Of a DNA stretch of 64,000 nt, positions 25,606 through 33,488 are shown one piece after another; the stretch's first letter is position 1, and each line of letters opens with the position of its first letter. Position numbers and translations under genes: made by a program. The notes beneath the pieces were generated by a model. The model saw only the letters and a program-made list of their open reading frames with translations, searched no databases and was not told the DNA's origin. Source of the stretch: Flavivirga amylovorans (GTDB taxonomy: Bacteria > Bacteroidota > Bacteroidia > Flavobacteriales > Flavobacteriaceae); NCBI RefSeq assembly GCF_030540875.1, contig NZ_JAUOEM010000007.1:114470-178469 (forward strand), given 5' to 3'.

Positions 25606-27096
25606 CTAAGCCCAGCTCTTTGGAGTCTTTAAAACATCTATTAATTTTTCTTCTTCACTTCCAGCTTCAGGTTGATGGTCGTAAATCCATTGTACATGAG
25701 GTGGTAAGCTCATTAAAATACTTTCTATACGTCCGTTAGTTTTTAGCCCAAAAAGCGTGCCTTTATCATGTACTAAATTGAATTCTACATAACGACCACG
25801 ACGAATTTCTTGCCAATTTCGTTGGGCATCTGTATATTCTAATGTTTTTCGTTTTTCAACAATTGGGACATAAGCTTCTAGGAAACTATCGCCAACTTCA
25901 GTTACGAAGTCGTACCAGTTTTCCATGGTCATGGTTTCTGAAGCTTTACAATAATCGAAAAACAAACCTCCTATACCTCTGCCCTCATTACGGTGTGTAT
26001 TATAAAAGTATTCATCGCAACGCGCTTTGTATTTTGGATAAAATTCTGAATTATGATTATCGCAGGCATTTTTACAGGTTTGATGAAAATGTTTGGCATC
26101 ATCTTCAAACAAGTAGTAAGGGGTTAGGTCTTGTCCGCCACCAAACCAGCTATCAATAATATTCCCTTGCTTATCATACATTTCAAAATAACGCCAGTTA
26201 GCATGAACGGTAGGAACCATAGGGTTTTTAGGGTGTAAAACTAAGCTTAGTCCACAAGCAAAAAAATCGACATCGCCTACTTTAAAATAGGCTTGCATCG
26301 ATTTTGGAAGTTTACCATGAACACCAGAAATATTCACGCCTCCCTTTTCAAAAACATGTCCGTTTTCAATAACACGGGTACGTCCGCCACCACCTTCTGG
26401 TCGTTTCCAGATATCTTCTTGAAATGTTGCTTTGCCATCAATAGCTTCAAGTTTTGATGTGATGGTATCTTGTAAGTTTTGTATGTATATATAGAATTTA
26501 TTTTTGATATCTTTTAATTTTTTGTTTTGTTGCTGCTGATCCAGATCTATCAGGTTTTCATAACCTGATAGATCTGAGTTATGTGTATATTTAAAATTTT
26601 TCAAATCGTTGAAAAGATTTAAAATATAAGGCTTTTTTTTTGAAATGATAGTGTAGCTATTCGTAGAGTAATCTTTATATGATGAAAATTTATAATCTTC
26701 AAAATTCTTTACAATCTTATGATTTTCAGGGTTTTTATGGACATATAAGATTAAATTTTTTAAATAATTTTCATCTTTAATTTTTATTCTTCTATAAGGT
26801 CTTTCAAAAAGTGTTCCTGTTCTGTTTTGTTGTTTATTATACGCTTTGGCATAAGCATTAAAAAGATTTGAAAATGATTGAGTGACCGTGGATTCATCTT
26901 CATTAACCTTAATAATTAAATGAAAATGATTGTTCATTAAACAGTATGCAAGAATATCAACTTTTTCTGTTAAATGTTTTTCAATTAATTTCAAGAAATA
27001 CGACATATTATCTTCAGTTTTGAAAATAATGTCACTGTTTATTCCTCGATTGAAAATGTGATAATAATAGTCTTTTTCCAGTTTTTCTAAATTCAT
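25606..27096 (-). CDS. hemF: RAYT transposase domain fused in frame to coproporphyrinogen III oxidase (HemF)
   Basis: A 496-aa open frame. Residues 1-170 are a REP-associated tyrosine transposase (Y1/HUH) domain with YYYHIFNRGIN, the HUH motif NNHFHLI (His57, His59) and a candidate catalytic Tyr86 in AYNKQQNRTGTLFERPYRR. Residues 173-186 are encoded by a long palindrome. Residues from about 199 are a complete HemF, the oxygen-dependent oxidase converting coproporphyrinogen III to protoporphyrinogen IX, with EGGGGRT, HANWRYFEMYD and GGGQDLTPYYL. HemF alone is about 300 aa. I see no ATG inside the junction; the first Met within HemF is near residue 266, far too late. The fused product or a non-standard start is therefore required. 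It lies in the haem island. Confidence 0.9.
   Translation of the reverse strand: MNLEKLEKDYYYHIFNRGINSDIIFKTEDNMSYFLKLIEKHLTEKVDILAYCLMNNHFHLIIKVNEDESTVTQSFSNLFNAYAKAYNKQQNRTGTLFERPYRRIKIKDENYLKNLILYVHKNPENHKIVKNFEDYKFSSYKDYSTNSYTIISKKKPYILNLFNDLKNFKYTHNSDLSGYENLIDLDQQQQNKKLKDIKNKFYIYIQNLQDTITSKLEAIDGKATFQEDIWKRPEGGGGRTRVIENGHVFEKGGVNISGVHGKLPKSMQAYFKVGDVDFFACGLSLVLHPKNPMVPTVHANWRYFEMYDKQGNIIDSWFGGGQDLTPYYLFEDDAKHFHQTCKNACDNHNSEFYPKYKARCDEYFYNTHRNEGRGIGGLFFDYCKASETMTMENWYDFVTEVGDSFLEAYVPIVEKRKTLEYTDAQRNWQEIRRGRYVEFNLVHDKGTLFGLKTNGRIESILMSLPPHVQWIYDHQPEAGSEEEKLIDVLKTPKSWA
26411..26576 (-). repeat. Direct repeat copy A (hemF 5' end plus palindrome)
   Basis: This segment, which encodes the first 30 or so codons of HemF plus the upstream linker and palindrome A, aligns along its whole length to 27131-27286 on the same strand at roughly 70-75 percent identity by eye. 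The two copies bracket the RAYT coding region. Confidence 0.8.
26542..26576. repeat. REP-like palindrome A, inside the reading frame
   Basis: 15-bp perfect arms (CAGATCTATCAGGTT and its complement) around a 5-nt loop. It is translated as part of the RAYT-HemF linker (about residues 173-186). It pairs with palindrome B at 27254-27286. Confidence 0.9.
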
Positions 27097-27130
27097 CTAT
27101 TTCTATGTAGACCTACAAACAAGGTTTTTT

Positions 27131-27240
27131 ATATCATCATGAAAAGTTGCTTTACTATCAATAACTTCTAGTTTTGATATGCTACGGTCTTGTGTAATAT
27201 TGGTAGGATTTATTTTTAATATCTTTTTTAATTTTAAGTT
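27131..27240 (-). pseudogene. Decayed duplicate of the hemF 5' end
   Basis: Read on the minus strand, this encodes KDIKNKSYQYY, then after a frameshift QDRSISKLEVIDSKATFHDD. That matches the intact HemF start KDIKNKFYIYIQNLQD...SKLEAIDGKATFQED. A stop codon and a one-base shift show that it is no longer functional. It ends 35 bp before the RAYT start codon. It is evidence that the RAYT lies between two copies of the hemF beginning. Confidence 0.8.
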
Positions 27241-27253
27241 GTTGTGCTGTTCC

Positions 27254-27286
27254 AGACCTGTCAGGTTTTCAAAACCTGACAGGTCT
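27254..27286. repeat. REP-like palindrome B
   Basis: Perfect 16-bp arms beginning AGACCTGTCAGGTTTT around a single central C. It belongs to the same family as palindrome A (arms differ by a few T/C changes). It lies 8 bp after the end of the CHMI-family gene. Confidence 0.9.
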
Positions 27287-27294
27287 AATCATGT

Positions 27295-27642
27295 TTAGAT
27301 CATATCTTTATTGCAATATGTTGCTGCTTCAAAATCTCTTATGTTAATCGCTATAAAAGGAATGGTAGAAAATAAGGTTTTTAATTGAGAAACAATTTGT
27401 TTGGAAAGGTTTGCTTTCTGCTCTGTCGTTCTGCCTTCCATGATATTTGCAAAAACATGTATAAAATCCTCTTTTTTACCACCTACTAAATAGTGCTCTT
27501 TAAAAGGGTTTAAGCGTACTTTAATATCTGCTTCTTCAAATAAACCAGTATCTGTAGCTGCTTTATGAACTTCCTGCATGATGGTATCAGGTTGTTGCAT
27601 TGTTAAAATATTTTCTGAGCAATCAATTATAAAGTGAGGCAT
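27295..27642 (-). CDS. 5-carboxymethyl-2-hydroxymuconate isomerase (tautomerase) family
   Basis: A 115-aa tautomerase-superfamily protein. It begins MPHFIIDCSENI, so the catalytic Pro would be N-terminal after Met removal. GRTTEQKANLSKQIV and the end AINIRDFEAATYCNK match the CHMI family. Homologues act in 4-hydroxyphenylacetate breakdown, but no other gene of that pathway is near, so the true substrate is uncertain. It is within the minus-strand run EI24-GNAT-CHMI in the haem island, 1 bp after the GNAT gene. Confidence 0.8.
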   Translation of the reverse strand: MPHFIIDCSENILTMQQPDTIMQEVHKAATDTGLFEEADIKVRLNPFKEHYLVGGKKEDFIHVFANIMEGRTTEQKANLSKQIVSQLKTLFSTIPFIAINIRDFEAATYCNKDMI

Positions 27643-27643
27643 A

Positions 27644-28186
27644 TTAAGTTTCTATTTCTTTATACAGTTCATATAACTCCATATTTAAAAGAGCTTCTCC
27701 AGGAGGCGCAAACTCATTTTTAAGTGTTTTAATCCATGTAAAATTGCAATCTTCAGCAACTTTTACGCTAGCTATATTGTCTTTATGAACAATGATTTGA
27801 AGAGTCTTTAAGCCTAAGTCAGAAAAAGCGAAATCTGATAAGCAGCTAATAGCTTTTGTGATGACTCCTTGTCCTTTAAAAGGGTAGCCTATGCAATAGG
27901 CAAATTCTCCTTGCTTTTTATCCCAATCTAGTTCTTTTATATAGACTAGACCGACTAATTCACCAGATTCATTTTCTTTAATAGTAAATAAGAATTCCTC
28001 TTTTGAGTGAAATTGTTTTACTTTTTTGTCTACAAAGAATTTAGATAGATCTGGTGTTAAATTTTGTTCTAATGTTTTAGGAAAATAGCGTTTTAATCGG
28101 TCTTCATTGGCAACAATAAAATTACAAATACTCCAAGCATCTTTTAGTTGTATAGGTGCGATATTATATCCATTAAAACTAAGCAT
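27644..28186 (-). CDS. GNAT family N-acetyltransferase (RimJ/RimL type)
   Basis: A 180-aa acetyl-CoA-dependent acyltransferase. The fold elements are visible: the N-terminal LKDAWSICNFIVANEDRLKRYFP, the central beta strands GELVGLVYIKELDW, the acetyl-CoA loop FKGQGVITKAISCL and TLQIIVHKDNIASVKVAEDCNF. This is the ribosomal-protein-acetylase-like branch, but substrates vary widely. It overlaps the upstream EI24 gene by 8 bp and abuts the CHMI gene, so these three probably share a message. Confidence 0.85.
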   Translation of the reverse strand: MLSFNGYNIAPIQLKDAWSICNFIVANEDRLKRYFPKTLEQNLTPDLSKFFVDKKVKQFHSKEEFLFTIKENESGELVGLVYIKELDWDKKQGEFAYCIGYPFKGQGVITKAISCLSDFAFSDLGLKTLQIIVHKDNIASVKVAEDCNFTWIKTLKNEFAPPGEALLNMELYELYKEIET

Positions 28187-28934
28187 TTTGAAGTTTTGTT
28201 TTTAATTGAAGTGCTTCTACTGTTTTAGTGGTTGCTGCTGTTACAGAAAGTGGTAATACTAGTATCACACCAATAACAGGAATTAATAAAAACAAGATAA
28301 ATACAACACCATTACCAATGGCTAATCCTCGGTTTTTTCTAACAAATGCAGTGCTTTGTTGGTATTTAAAGTGGCGCTCTAGGGTATAATCCATATTACC
28401 AAAACCAGCATAATAGGCTTGGACTAAAAAGAGTAATATGGTAGAGAATATATTGATAAAAGGTATAAACTTTAAGAGTAGTATGGGAATAGTTAATACT
28501 AACTCCATGAGTAAGTTTCTTCCGTTAATTCTTATACCACGCCAAAGCTGTTCTAAAAACGTTGTATTTCTATGTGAATGCGGAGCGTTTCCTGTTAAAT
28601 GAGCTTCTATTTTTTCGGAAACAGGACTCATAAATGGCGCAGATAATGCCATGATGATGTGTTTAAAAAGGATTAGTCCGATAACAATAATAAAGAGTCC
28701 GCCAATAAAAGAACTAATTGTTGCAAAGGTTTCTTTTCCCCAATCCCAAATCCAGATTTTTGAAATGAAAGCTCCTACGTTATCAGATAAGCCATAAGCT
28801 GAGGTGAAAATAGCAATGGCTGTTATAAAACTTATAAGCATAGGAATTGCAAAATATTTCCAAAGCTTTAATTTAGATATTAAACTAAAAGCGCCGAAAT
28901 ATGCTTTGATTCCTAATATTATGTTTTTAATCAT
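28179..28934 (-). CDS. EI24/CysZ-family membrane protein
   Basis: A 251-aa integral membrane protein with about five to six helices and an amphipathic cytosolic region (SPVSEKIEAHLTGNAPHS). The motif AYYAGFGNMDYTLERHFKYQQS matches EI24 domain proteins, which include the CysZ sulphate channel. No cysteine biosynthesis genes are near, so sulphate transport is only one possibility. It is the first gene of the run that continues through GNAT and CHMI. A short palindromic repeat (about 28947-28965) and AT-rich DNA separate it from hemE. Confidence 0.8.
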   Translation of the reverse strand: MIKNIILGIKAYFGAFSLISKLKLWKYFAIPMLISFITAIAIFTSAYGLSDNVGAFISKIWIWDWGKETFATISSFIGGLFIIVIGLILFKHIIMALSAPFMSPVSEKIEAHLTGNAPHSHRNTTFLEQLWRGIRINGRNLLMELVLTIPILLLKFIPFINIFSTILLFLVQAYYAGFGNMDYTLERHFKYQQSTAFVRKNRGLAIGNGVVFILFLLIPVIGVILVLPLSVTAATTKTVEALQLKTKLQNA

Positions 28935-28944
28935 AAAGCCTCTC

Positions 28945-29050
28945 CCTAGCCCTCTCCAAAGTAGAGGGAATTAATTACATTAAACTATTAAAATCTATCT
29001 AATTTATTAAAAATTTAAATTTATTTAATTATATCGTAGTTTCTCCTCTA
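28945..29050. repeat. Intergenic palindromic repeat remnant
   Basis: Contains CCCTCTCC-aaagt-AGAGGG (about 28951-28970) and, near 29043, CTCCTCTATTAAGAGGGG at the hemE stop. Both are short CT/AG palindromes of a type also seen near 50342-50412. Confidence 0.45.
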
Positions 29051-30082
29051 TTAAGAGGGGCTATACTCTTTTACTGCATCTATGAATGCTTTGGCATGAT
29101 CTAATGGAATGTTAGGCAAAATACCATGACCTAGATTTACAATGTATTTGTCTTTACCAAATTCATTAATCATTTGGTGTACCATTTTCTTTATTTCAGA
29201 AGGAGGCGATAGTAAACGAGACGGGTCGAAATTACCTTGAAGCGTAATATTTCCACCTGATAGGTAACGTGCATTTCTTGGTGAACATGTCCAGTCTACA
29301 CCTAAAGCAGAGGCATTACTTTTTGCCATATCACCTAGAGCAAACCAGCAGCCTTTACCAAAAGCAATTACCGGAGCGTCGTCTTTTAAAGCTTCAATGA
29401 TTTGGTTTATATATTGCCAAGAGAATTCTTGATAGTCAACTGGTGATAGCATACCTCCCCATGAATCAAAGACTTGCACGGCATTCACACCTGCTTTTAC
29501 TTTTTCTTTTAAATAAGCAATGGTAGTATCTGTTATTTTTTGGAGTAATTGATGCGCCGCAATCGGATTCGTAAAACAAAACTCCTTGGCCTTATCAAAA
29601 GTTTTGCTTCCTTGGCCTTGTACGCAATAACATAAAATAGTCCATGGTGAACCAGCAAATCCAATTAAAGGAATATCATCGTTGAGTAATTCTTTTGTTG
29701 CTTTTATGGCTTGATATACATAGTCTAATTCTACTGTGACGTCTGGAACAATAACATTATCAACGTCTTTTTGAGTGCGTACAGGGTTTGGTAAATATGG
29801 GCCAAAATTGGGTTTCATTTGTACCTCTATATTCATAGCTTGAGGAATCACTAAGATATCACTGAATAAAATAGCAGCATCCATTCCATAGCGTCTAATA
29901 GGCTGCACTGTAATTTCACTAGCTAATTCTGGCGTTCTGCAACGTGTAAAGAAATCGTATTTCTCACGAATAGCTATGAATTCTGGTAGGTAACGACCAG
30001 CTTGACGCATCATCCAAACAGGTGGACGGTTTACGGTTTCTCCTTTTAAAGCTCTTAAAAATAAATCGTTCTTTATACTCAT
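29051..30082 (-). CDS. hemE: Uroporphyrinogen decarboxylase
   Basis: Removes four acetate carboxyls from uroporphyrinogen III to give coproporphyrinogen III in the cytoplasm. The 343-aa protein has the N-terminal signature [17 protein letters not shown] and [16 protein letters not shown]. The catalytic Asp region [11 protein letters not shown] is present, and the C-terminus [15 protein letters not shown] is typical. It follows hemCD and a small DUF1330-like gene but is separated from them by the composite repeat (copy 2), whose hairpin ends 11 nt before this ATG. Confidence 0.97.
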   Translation of the reverse strand: MSIKNDLFLRALKGETVNRPPVWMMRQAGRYLPEFIAIREKYDFFTRCRTPELASEITVQPIRRYGMDAAILFSDILVIPQAMNIEVQMKPNFGPYLPNPVRTQKDVDNVIVPDVTVELDYVYQAIKATKELLNDDIPLIGFAGSPWTILCYCVQGQGSKTFDKAKEFCFTNPIAAHQLLQKITDTTIAYLKEKVKAGVNAVQVFDSWGGMLSPVDYQEFSWQYINQIIEALKDDAPVIAFGKGCWFALGDMAKSNASALGVDWTCSPRNARYLSGGNITLQGNFDPSRLLSPPSEIKKMVHQMINEFGKDKYIVNLGHGILPNIPLDHAKAFIDAVKEYSPS

Positions 30083-30088
30083 CTTTTT

Positions 30089-30183
30089 TTGTTATTCCCG
30101 TGGAGACGGGAATCTTTTTAATTTAAATTTTTATATAACATCTTCCTGTTTATAGGCACTTCGACTGCGCGCTCAGTGTGACA
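30089..30183. repeat. Composite intergenic repeat, copy 2 (inverted)
   Basis: The reverse complement of the element upstream of scoB. The 27-nt module at 30157-30183 is identical over all 27 bases to 14598-14624. The hairpin module has arms ATTCCCGT (30094-30101) and ACGGGAAT (30106-30113), flanked by the same AAAAAGATTCCC and ATAACAAAAA contexts. On the coding strand of hemE it has the same orientation and position as copy 1 has for scoB. Confidence 0.85.
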
Positions 30184-30198
30184 GACAGGGGTATATTA

Positions 30199-30501
30199 TT
30201 ACAATCTTTTACCTTTAACTAAGAAAGTAGATTTTATAGAATCTTCTTTCAGATTCACAAAACGCTTCCTTTTATCATCATTTATAAAATTCGCAAAATC
30301 CTGATCAGTTGCAAATGAAACAACATGTATTTCATAAGGCAATTCGCCTTCAGAACTTACAAAATTGTCCTGTGTTGGTCTAATCCTATAAATTAATGTT
30401 CCGCTATAATCATTTATAATTGGAAGTATTAAAGATTCATATTCATTAAATATAGTTTCTTTTCCTTCTTTTACAAATAATAAAACTGTTAGATAAACCA
30501 T
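30199..30501 (-). CDS. Small dimeric alpha/beta-barrel protein, DUF1330-like
   Basis: A 100-aa protein with the pattern of a ferredoxin-like dimeric alpha-beta barrel: strand MVYLTVLLFVKEG, helix ETIFNEYESLILPIIND, strand TLIYRIRP, then EIHVVSFATDQDFANFINDD. This resembles DUF1330 and related monooxygenase-like folds. Its start overlaps the hemCD stop by one base (TAATG), so it is translated together with a haem enzyme. A role in haem handling is conceivable, but the sequence does not show it. Confidence 0.65.
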   Translation of the reverse strand: MVYLTVLLFVKEGKETIFNEYESLILPIINDYSGTLIYRIRPTQDNFVSSEGELPYEIHVVSFATDQDFANFINDDKRKRFVNLKEDSIKSTFLVKGKRL

Positions 30502-32078
30502 TAAATATAGTGTTCATTAACTAACTCAATTACACTTTCTACGGTTGGTACTTTAGCAATTCTAATATCTTTAAAATGCTTTTTTGCTTCTTTTGCAGTG
30601 GTATCTCCAATACAAAAAGCAATAACATCTGTATCGTTTTCTTGCACAAAACTTTTTACGGTAGATGGGCTGTAAAACATAACGCACTCAACAGAATCGT
30701 TTATTTTTATCCCATCATACTTGGTTTGATAGGCTTCTACTTCGGTTACTTTTATATTGTTTTCGGTTAAAATAGTTGGTAAATCATCTAGCCTTAAATC
30801 ACTGCAAAAGTAAGTTACTTCGCTACCTTCCATATATTCAACTAAATACTCTGCTAGCTTTTTTGCACTTTTTTCGAAATGAGTGACTTTACCGATTCTA
30901 TTTTCTACTAAACGTTTTGTACGTCTACCAACACAGTATATATTTTTAAACTGTAACTCGGCTGAAGAATAATTAGTAATTAAAGATTCCACTGCATTTT
31001 TACTGGTGATGACTACATTCTGAATTTCGTTTTTCAAGAACCTAGGGTGAATTCTATTCAAGCTTATTTTTATAAAATCGCTACTTTTTGAAACCACTTT
31101 TTCATGGAATAGAAGTCGTTGGTCTTCTGTAAGTGATTTTGTTGAATAGACGTTTGTTATTTTATTAGCGTGCTTAATGTTATCCATTAAACGCTTACCG
31201 CCTCGTTCTATAATAAAATCGGCACAAAACGAAGCCATATCGCTATGTTCTCCCAGTTTTTTTACACGAGTAACATCAATTCTTTTAGTGCCATCTGCAC
31301 TTAGCAATACGCCTTTAAAATTGATCTCTTCGTTTTTAATATAAGCAAGTGCGCCAATAGGTGCTGTACAGCCACCTTCTAATTTATTTAAAAACTCACG
31401 TTCTATTGTGGTGCAAATTTCGGTTTCTTCATGATTTAATTCAGCACAAGCCGTTTTAACAAAATCGTCTTCCTCTAAAGCTGTTATCATAATAGCTCCT
31501 TGTGCTGGAGCAGGAATCATCCAATCTAAATTAATGGCTTCCTCAGGTCTTATACCAATACGACCAATGCCAGCAGCAGCAAAAATGGCACCATTCCAAT
31601 CGGCATTATCTTCTAGTTTTTGTAAACGAGAATTCACATTACCTCGCAGGTCAACAATTTTATGTGTTGGAAATCTGTTTAACCATTGAGCACGTCTGCG
31701 TAAACTTCCAGTTGCAATAACGGCTTCTTTGGATCCTAAAAACTCTTCATTGTTTTTAAAAACTAACGTGTCATTTACATTGCCTCGTTTTAAAACGGCT
31801 ACCTGTACGATGCCTTTAGGTAAAACCGTTGGGACATCTTTTAATGAATGGACCGCAATATCAATGTCATGATTTAACATAGCAATATCTAAGGTTCTAG
31901 TAAAAATACCAGTGATCCCCAATTCGTACAAAGGTTTATCCAGAACTAAATCGCCGGTAGATTTTACTGGAACCAATTGTGTTTTATAGCCTGAGTTTTC
32001 GAGTTGTTGTTGTACTATTTTGGCTTGCCATAGTGCTAATTCACTATCGCGCGTGCCAATTCTAATGGTTTTAGACAT
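30501..32078 (-). CDS. hemCD: Bifunctional hydroxymethylbilane synthase / uroporphyrinogen-III synthase
   Basis: A 525-aa fusion. Residues 1-300 are porphobilinogen deaminase (HemC), which polymerises four porphobilinogens. It has RIGTRDSELALWQAK, GIFTRTLDIAML, ATGSLRRRAQW and the dipyrromethane cofactor cysteine Cys237 in GGCTAPIG. Residues 310-525 are uroporphyrinogen-III synthase (HemD), with VVITSKNAVESL and YSPSTVKSFV. HemD is normally a separate gene, but this fusion is common in flavobacteria. It overlaps hemA by 8 bp upstream and the DUF1330-like gene by 1 bp downstream. Confidence 0.95.
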   Translation of the reverse strand: MSKTIRIGTRDSELALWQAKIVQQQLENSGYKTQLVPVKSTGDLVLDKPLYELGITGIFTRTLDIAMLNHDIDIAVHSLKDVPTVLPKGIVQVAVLKRGNVNDTLVFKNNEEFLGSKEAVIATGSLRRRAQWLNRFPTHKIVDLRGNVNSRLQKLEDNADWNGAIFAAAGIGRIGIRPEEAINLDWMIPAPAQGAIMITALEEDDFVKTACAELNHEETEICTTIEREFLNKLEGGCTAPIGALAYIKNEEINFKGVLLSADGTKRIDVTRVKKLGEHSDMASFCADFIIERGGKRLMDNIKHANKITNVYSTKSLTEDQRLLFHEKVVSKSSDFIKISLNRIHPRFLKNEIQNVVITSKNAVESLITNYSSAELQFKNIYCVGRRTKRLVENRIGKVTHFEKSAKKLAEYLVEYMEGSEVTYFCSDLRLDDLPTILTENNIKVTEVEAYQTKYDGIKINDSVECVMFYSPSTVKSFVQENDTDVIAFCIGDTTAKEAKKHFKDIRIAKVPTVESVIELVNEHYI

Positions 32079-33330
32079 GCGTTGTTGGTTCTAACTGAAA
32101 CACTTTTTTTATAAGTTCCAGACTCTCATCGGTAGAGATATTGTCATCTTTTAAATGATGAGCAAAGTGGTTGGTGATTTTTTGAATGATGTTGCCGCTA
32201 ATTAATTCTGCTTGAGCTTCATTAAAATCAGCATTTTTTTTGCGTTGTGTTTCTAGTTCTGCCGCAGCAAAATCTGCAAGTTTATGCTTTAACGCTTTTA
32301 TGGTTGGAGCAAATTTTCTCGTTTCTAACCATTGATTAAATTCCATTTTCACTTCTTCTATAATAGATTCGGCTATAGGAATATGCTTTTTTCTTTCTTC
32401 TAAAGTTTTATCCGTGATTTTGGATAAATGATCTAAGTGAACCAAGGTTACATTATCTAATTCTTCAACGTTAGCATCCACGTTTTTTGGAATTGACAAG
32501 TCTAAAATTAAAAGTGGTTTTTTAGATTGAATAATGTGCTTATCGATAGTAGGTCTTTGAGCCCCAGTAGCAACAATTAAAACATCAGAGTTACTAATTT
32601 CTTCTTGTAAATTAGCATAATCCTTAACGATCAGGTCAAACTTTCCAGCAATTAATTCAGCTTTGTCTTTTGTTCTGTTAATTAAGGTGATTTGATCGTT
32701 TTTAGTATGTTTTACTAGATTTTCACAAGTGTTTCTGCCTATTTTTCCAGTTCCGAAAAGTAGAATATTTTTGTTTGATACGTCTTCTACCGAATTAAAA
32801 ATATATTGAACAGAAGCAAAAGATACCGAGGTTGCACCAGATGAAATATTCGTTTCGGTCTTTATACGCTTACTGGCTTGAATGACTGCATTTACGAGTC
32901 GTTCTGAAAAATGATTAAGTAACCCGTGTTTTTTTGAAGAACGGGCGCTGGATTTCAATTGGCTAATAATTTCAAAATCCCCAAGGATCTGACTATCTAA
33001 ACCAGAACCTACTCGAAACATATGAGCAATGGCATCTTTATTTTTATATATATATGCTACTTCTTGGAATTCTTCAACGGTACCTCTTGTATTATCACAA
33101 AGTAATTGGATTAATTGAAAAGGGTGTTGTGCAAATCCGTAGATTTCAGTTCGATTACAAGTAGATGTGACTACCAAACTTTCAATATCATTTTCTTTAG
33201 CTTGATTAAGTAAAGCTTGTTTGCCTTCATCATCCAAACTAAAACGTCCTCTTATGTCTGCATCGGCTTTTTTATAACTTAAACCAATGGCATAAAAGTA
33301 ATTACTTCTTGATATATTGTACTTTTGCAT
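32071..33330 (-). CDS. hemA: Glutamyl-tRNA reductase
   Basis: The first committed step of C5-pathway tetrapyrrole synthesis: NADPH-dependent reduction of glutamyl-tRNA(Glu) to glutamate-1-semialdehyde. The 419-aa protein has the catalytic Cys58 in VVTSTCNRTEIYGF, the NADPH-binding LLFGTGKIGRN and a C-terminal dimerisation helix region. It heads the hemA-hemCD-DUF1330 operon. A TAnnTTTG box on the minus strand lies at 33353-33360. The next step, hemL, is not in the window. Confidence 0.97.
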   Translation of the reverse strand: MQKYNISRSNYFYAIGLSYKKADADIRGRFSLDDEGKQALLNQAKENDIESLVVTSTCNRTEIYGFAQHPFQLIQLLCDNTRGTVEEFQEVAYIYKNKDAIAHMFRVGSGLDSQILGDFEIISQLKSSARSSKKHGLLNHFSERLVNAVIQASKRIKTETNISSGATSVSFASVQYIFNSVEDVSNKNILLFGTGKIGRNTCENLVKHTKNDQITLINRTKDKAELIAGKFDLIVKDYANLQEEISNSDVLIVATGAQRPTIDKHIIQSKKPLLILDLSIPKNVDANVEELDNVTLVHLDHLSKITDKTLEERKKHIPIAESIIEEVKMEFNQWLETRKFAPTIKALKHKLADFAAAELETQRKKNADFNEAQAELISGNIIQKITNHFAHHLKDDNISTDESLELIKKVFQLEPTTHV

Positions 33331-33352
33331 GCGGATACCTGATAATTCAGAG

Positions 33353-33360
33353 CAAATGTA
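33353..33360 (-). promoter_or_regulatory. Candidate hemA minus-7 box
   Basis: Minus-strand TACATTTG matches TAnnTTTG, 22 nt before the hemA ATG. Confidence 0.45.
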
Positions 33361-33454
33361 TATGGATGTTTATTAAAAAAATAACGCTGAAAGAACTTTT
33401 AGTATCGTTTGTGGTTTTTTAACGATATTTTTTCTAATAATATGATAAATGTCA

Positions 33455-33462
33455 TATTTTTG
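33455..33462 (+). promoter_or_regulatory. Candidate promoter box for the divergent AraC gene
   Basis: TATTTTTG matches TAnnTTTG, 57 nt before the regulator ATG. The 25-bp palindrome lies downstream of it, where binding would block transcription. Confidence 0.4.
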
Positions 33463-33488
33463 TAGATAATTAGGCAGGTTTTGCTTAA

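Noticed and set aside
25842..26159. Plus-strand frame of 105 codons opposite hemF
   Set aside because: Shadow of the conserved HemF core on the other strand.
26411..27286. RAYT region considered as an active IS200/IS605 insertion sequence
   Set aside because: No TnpB, no typical left/right end hairpins with cleavage tetranucleotides, and the domain is fused to HemF; the REP-like palindrome pair fits a RAYT better.
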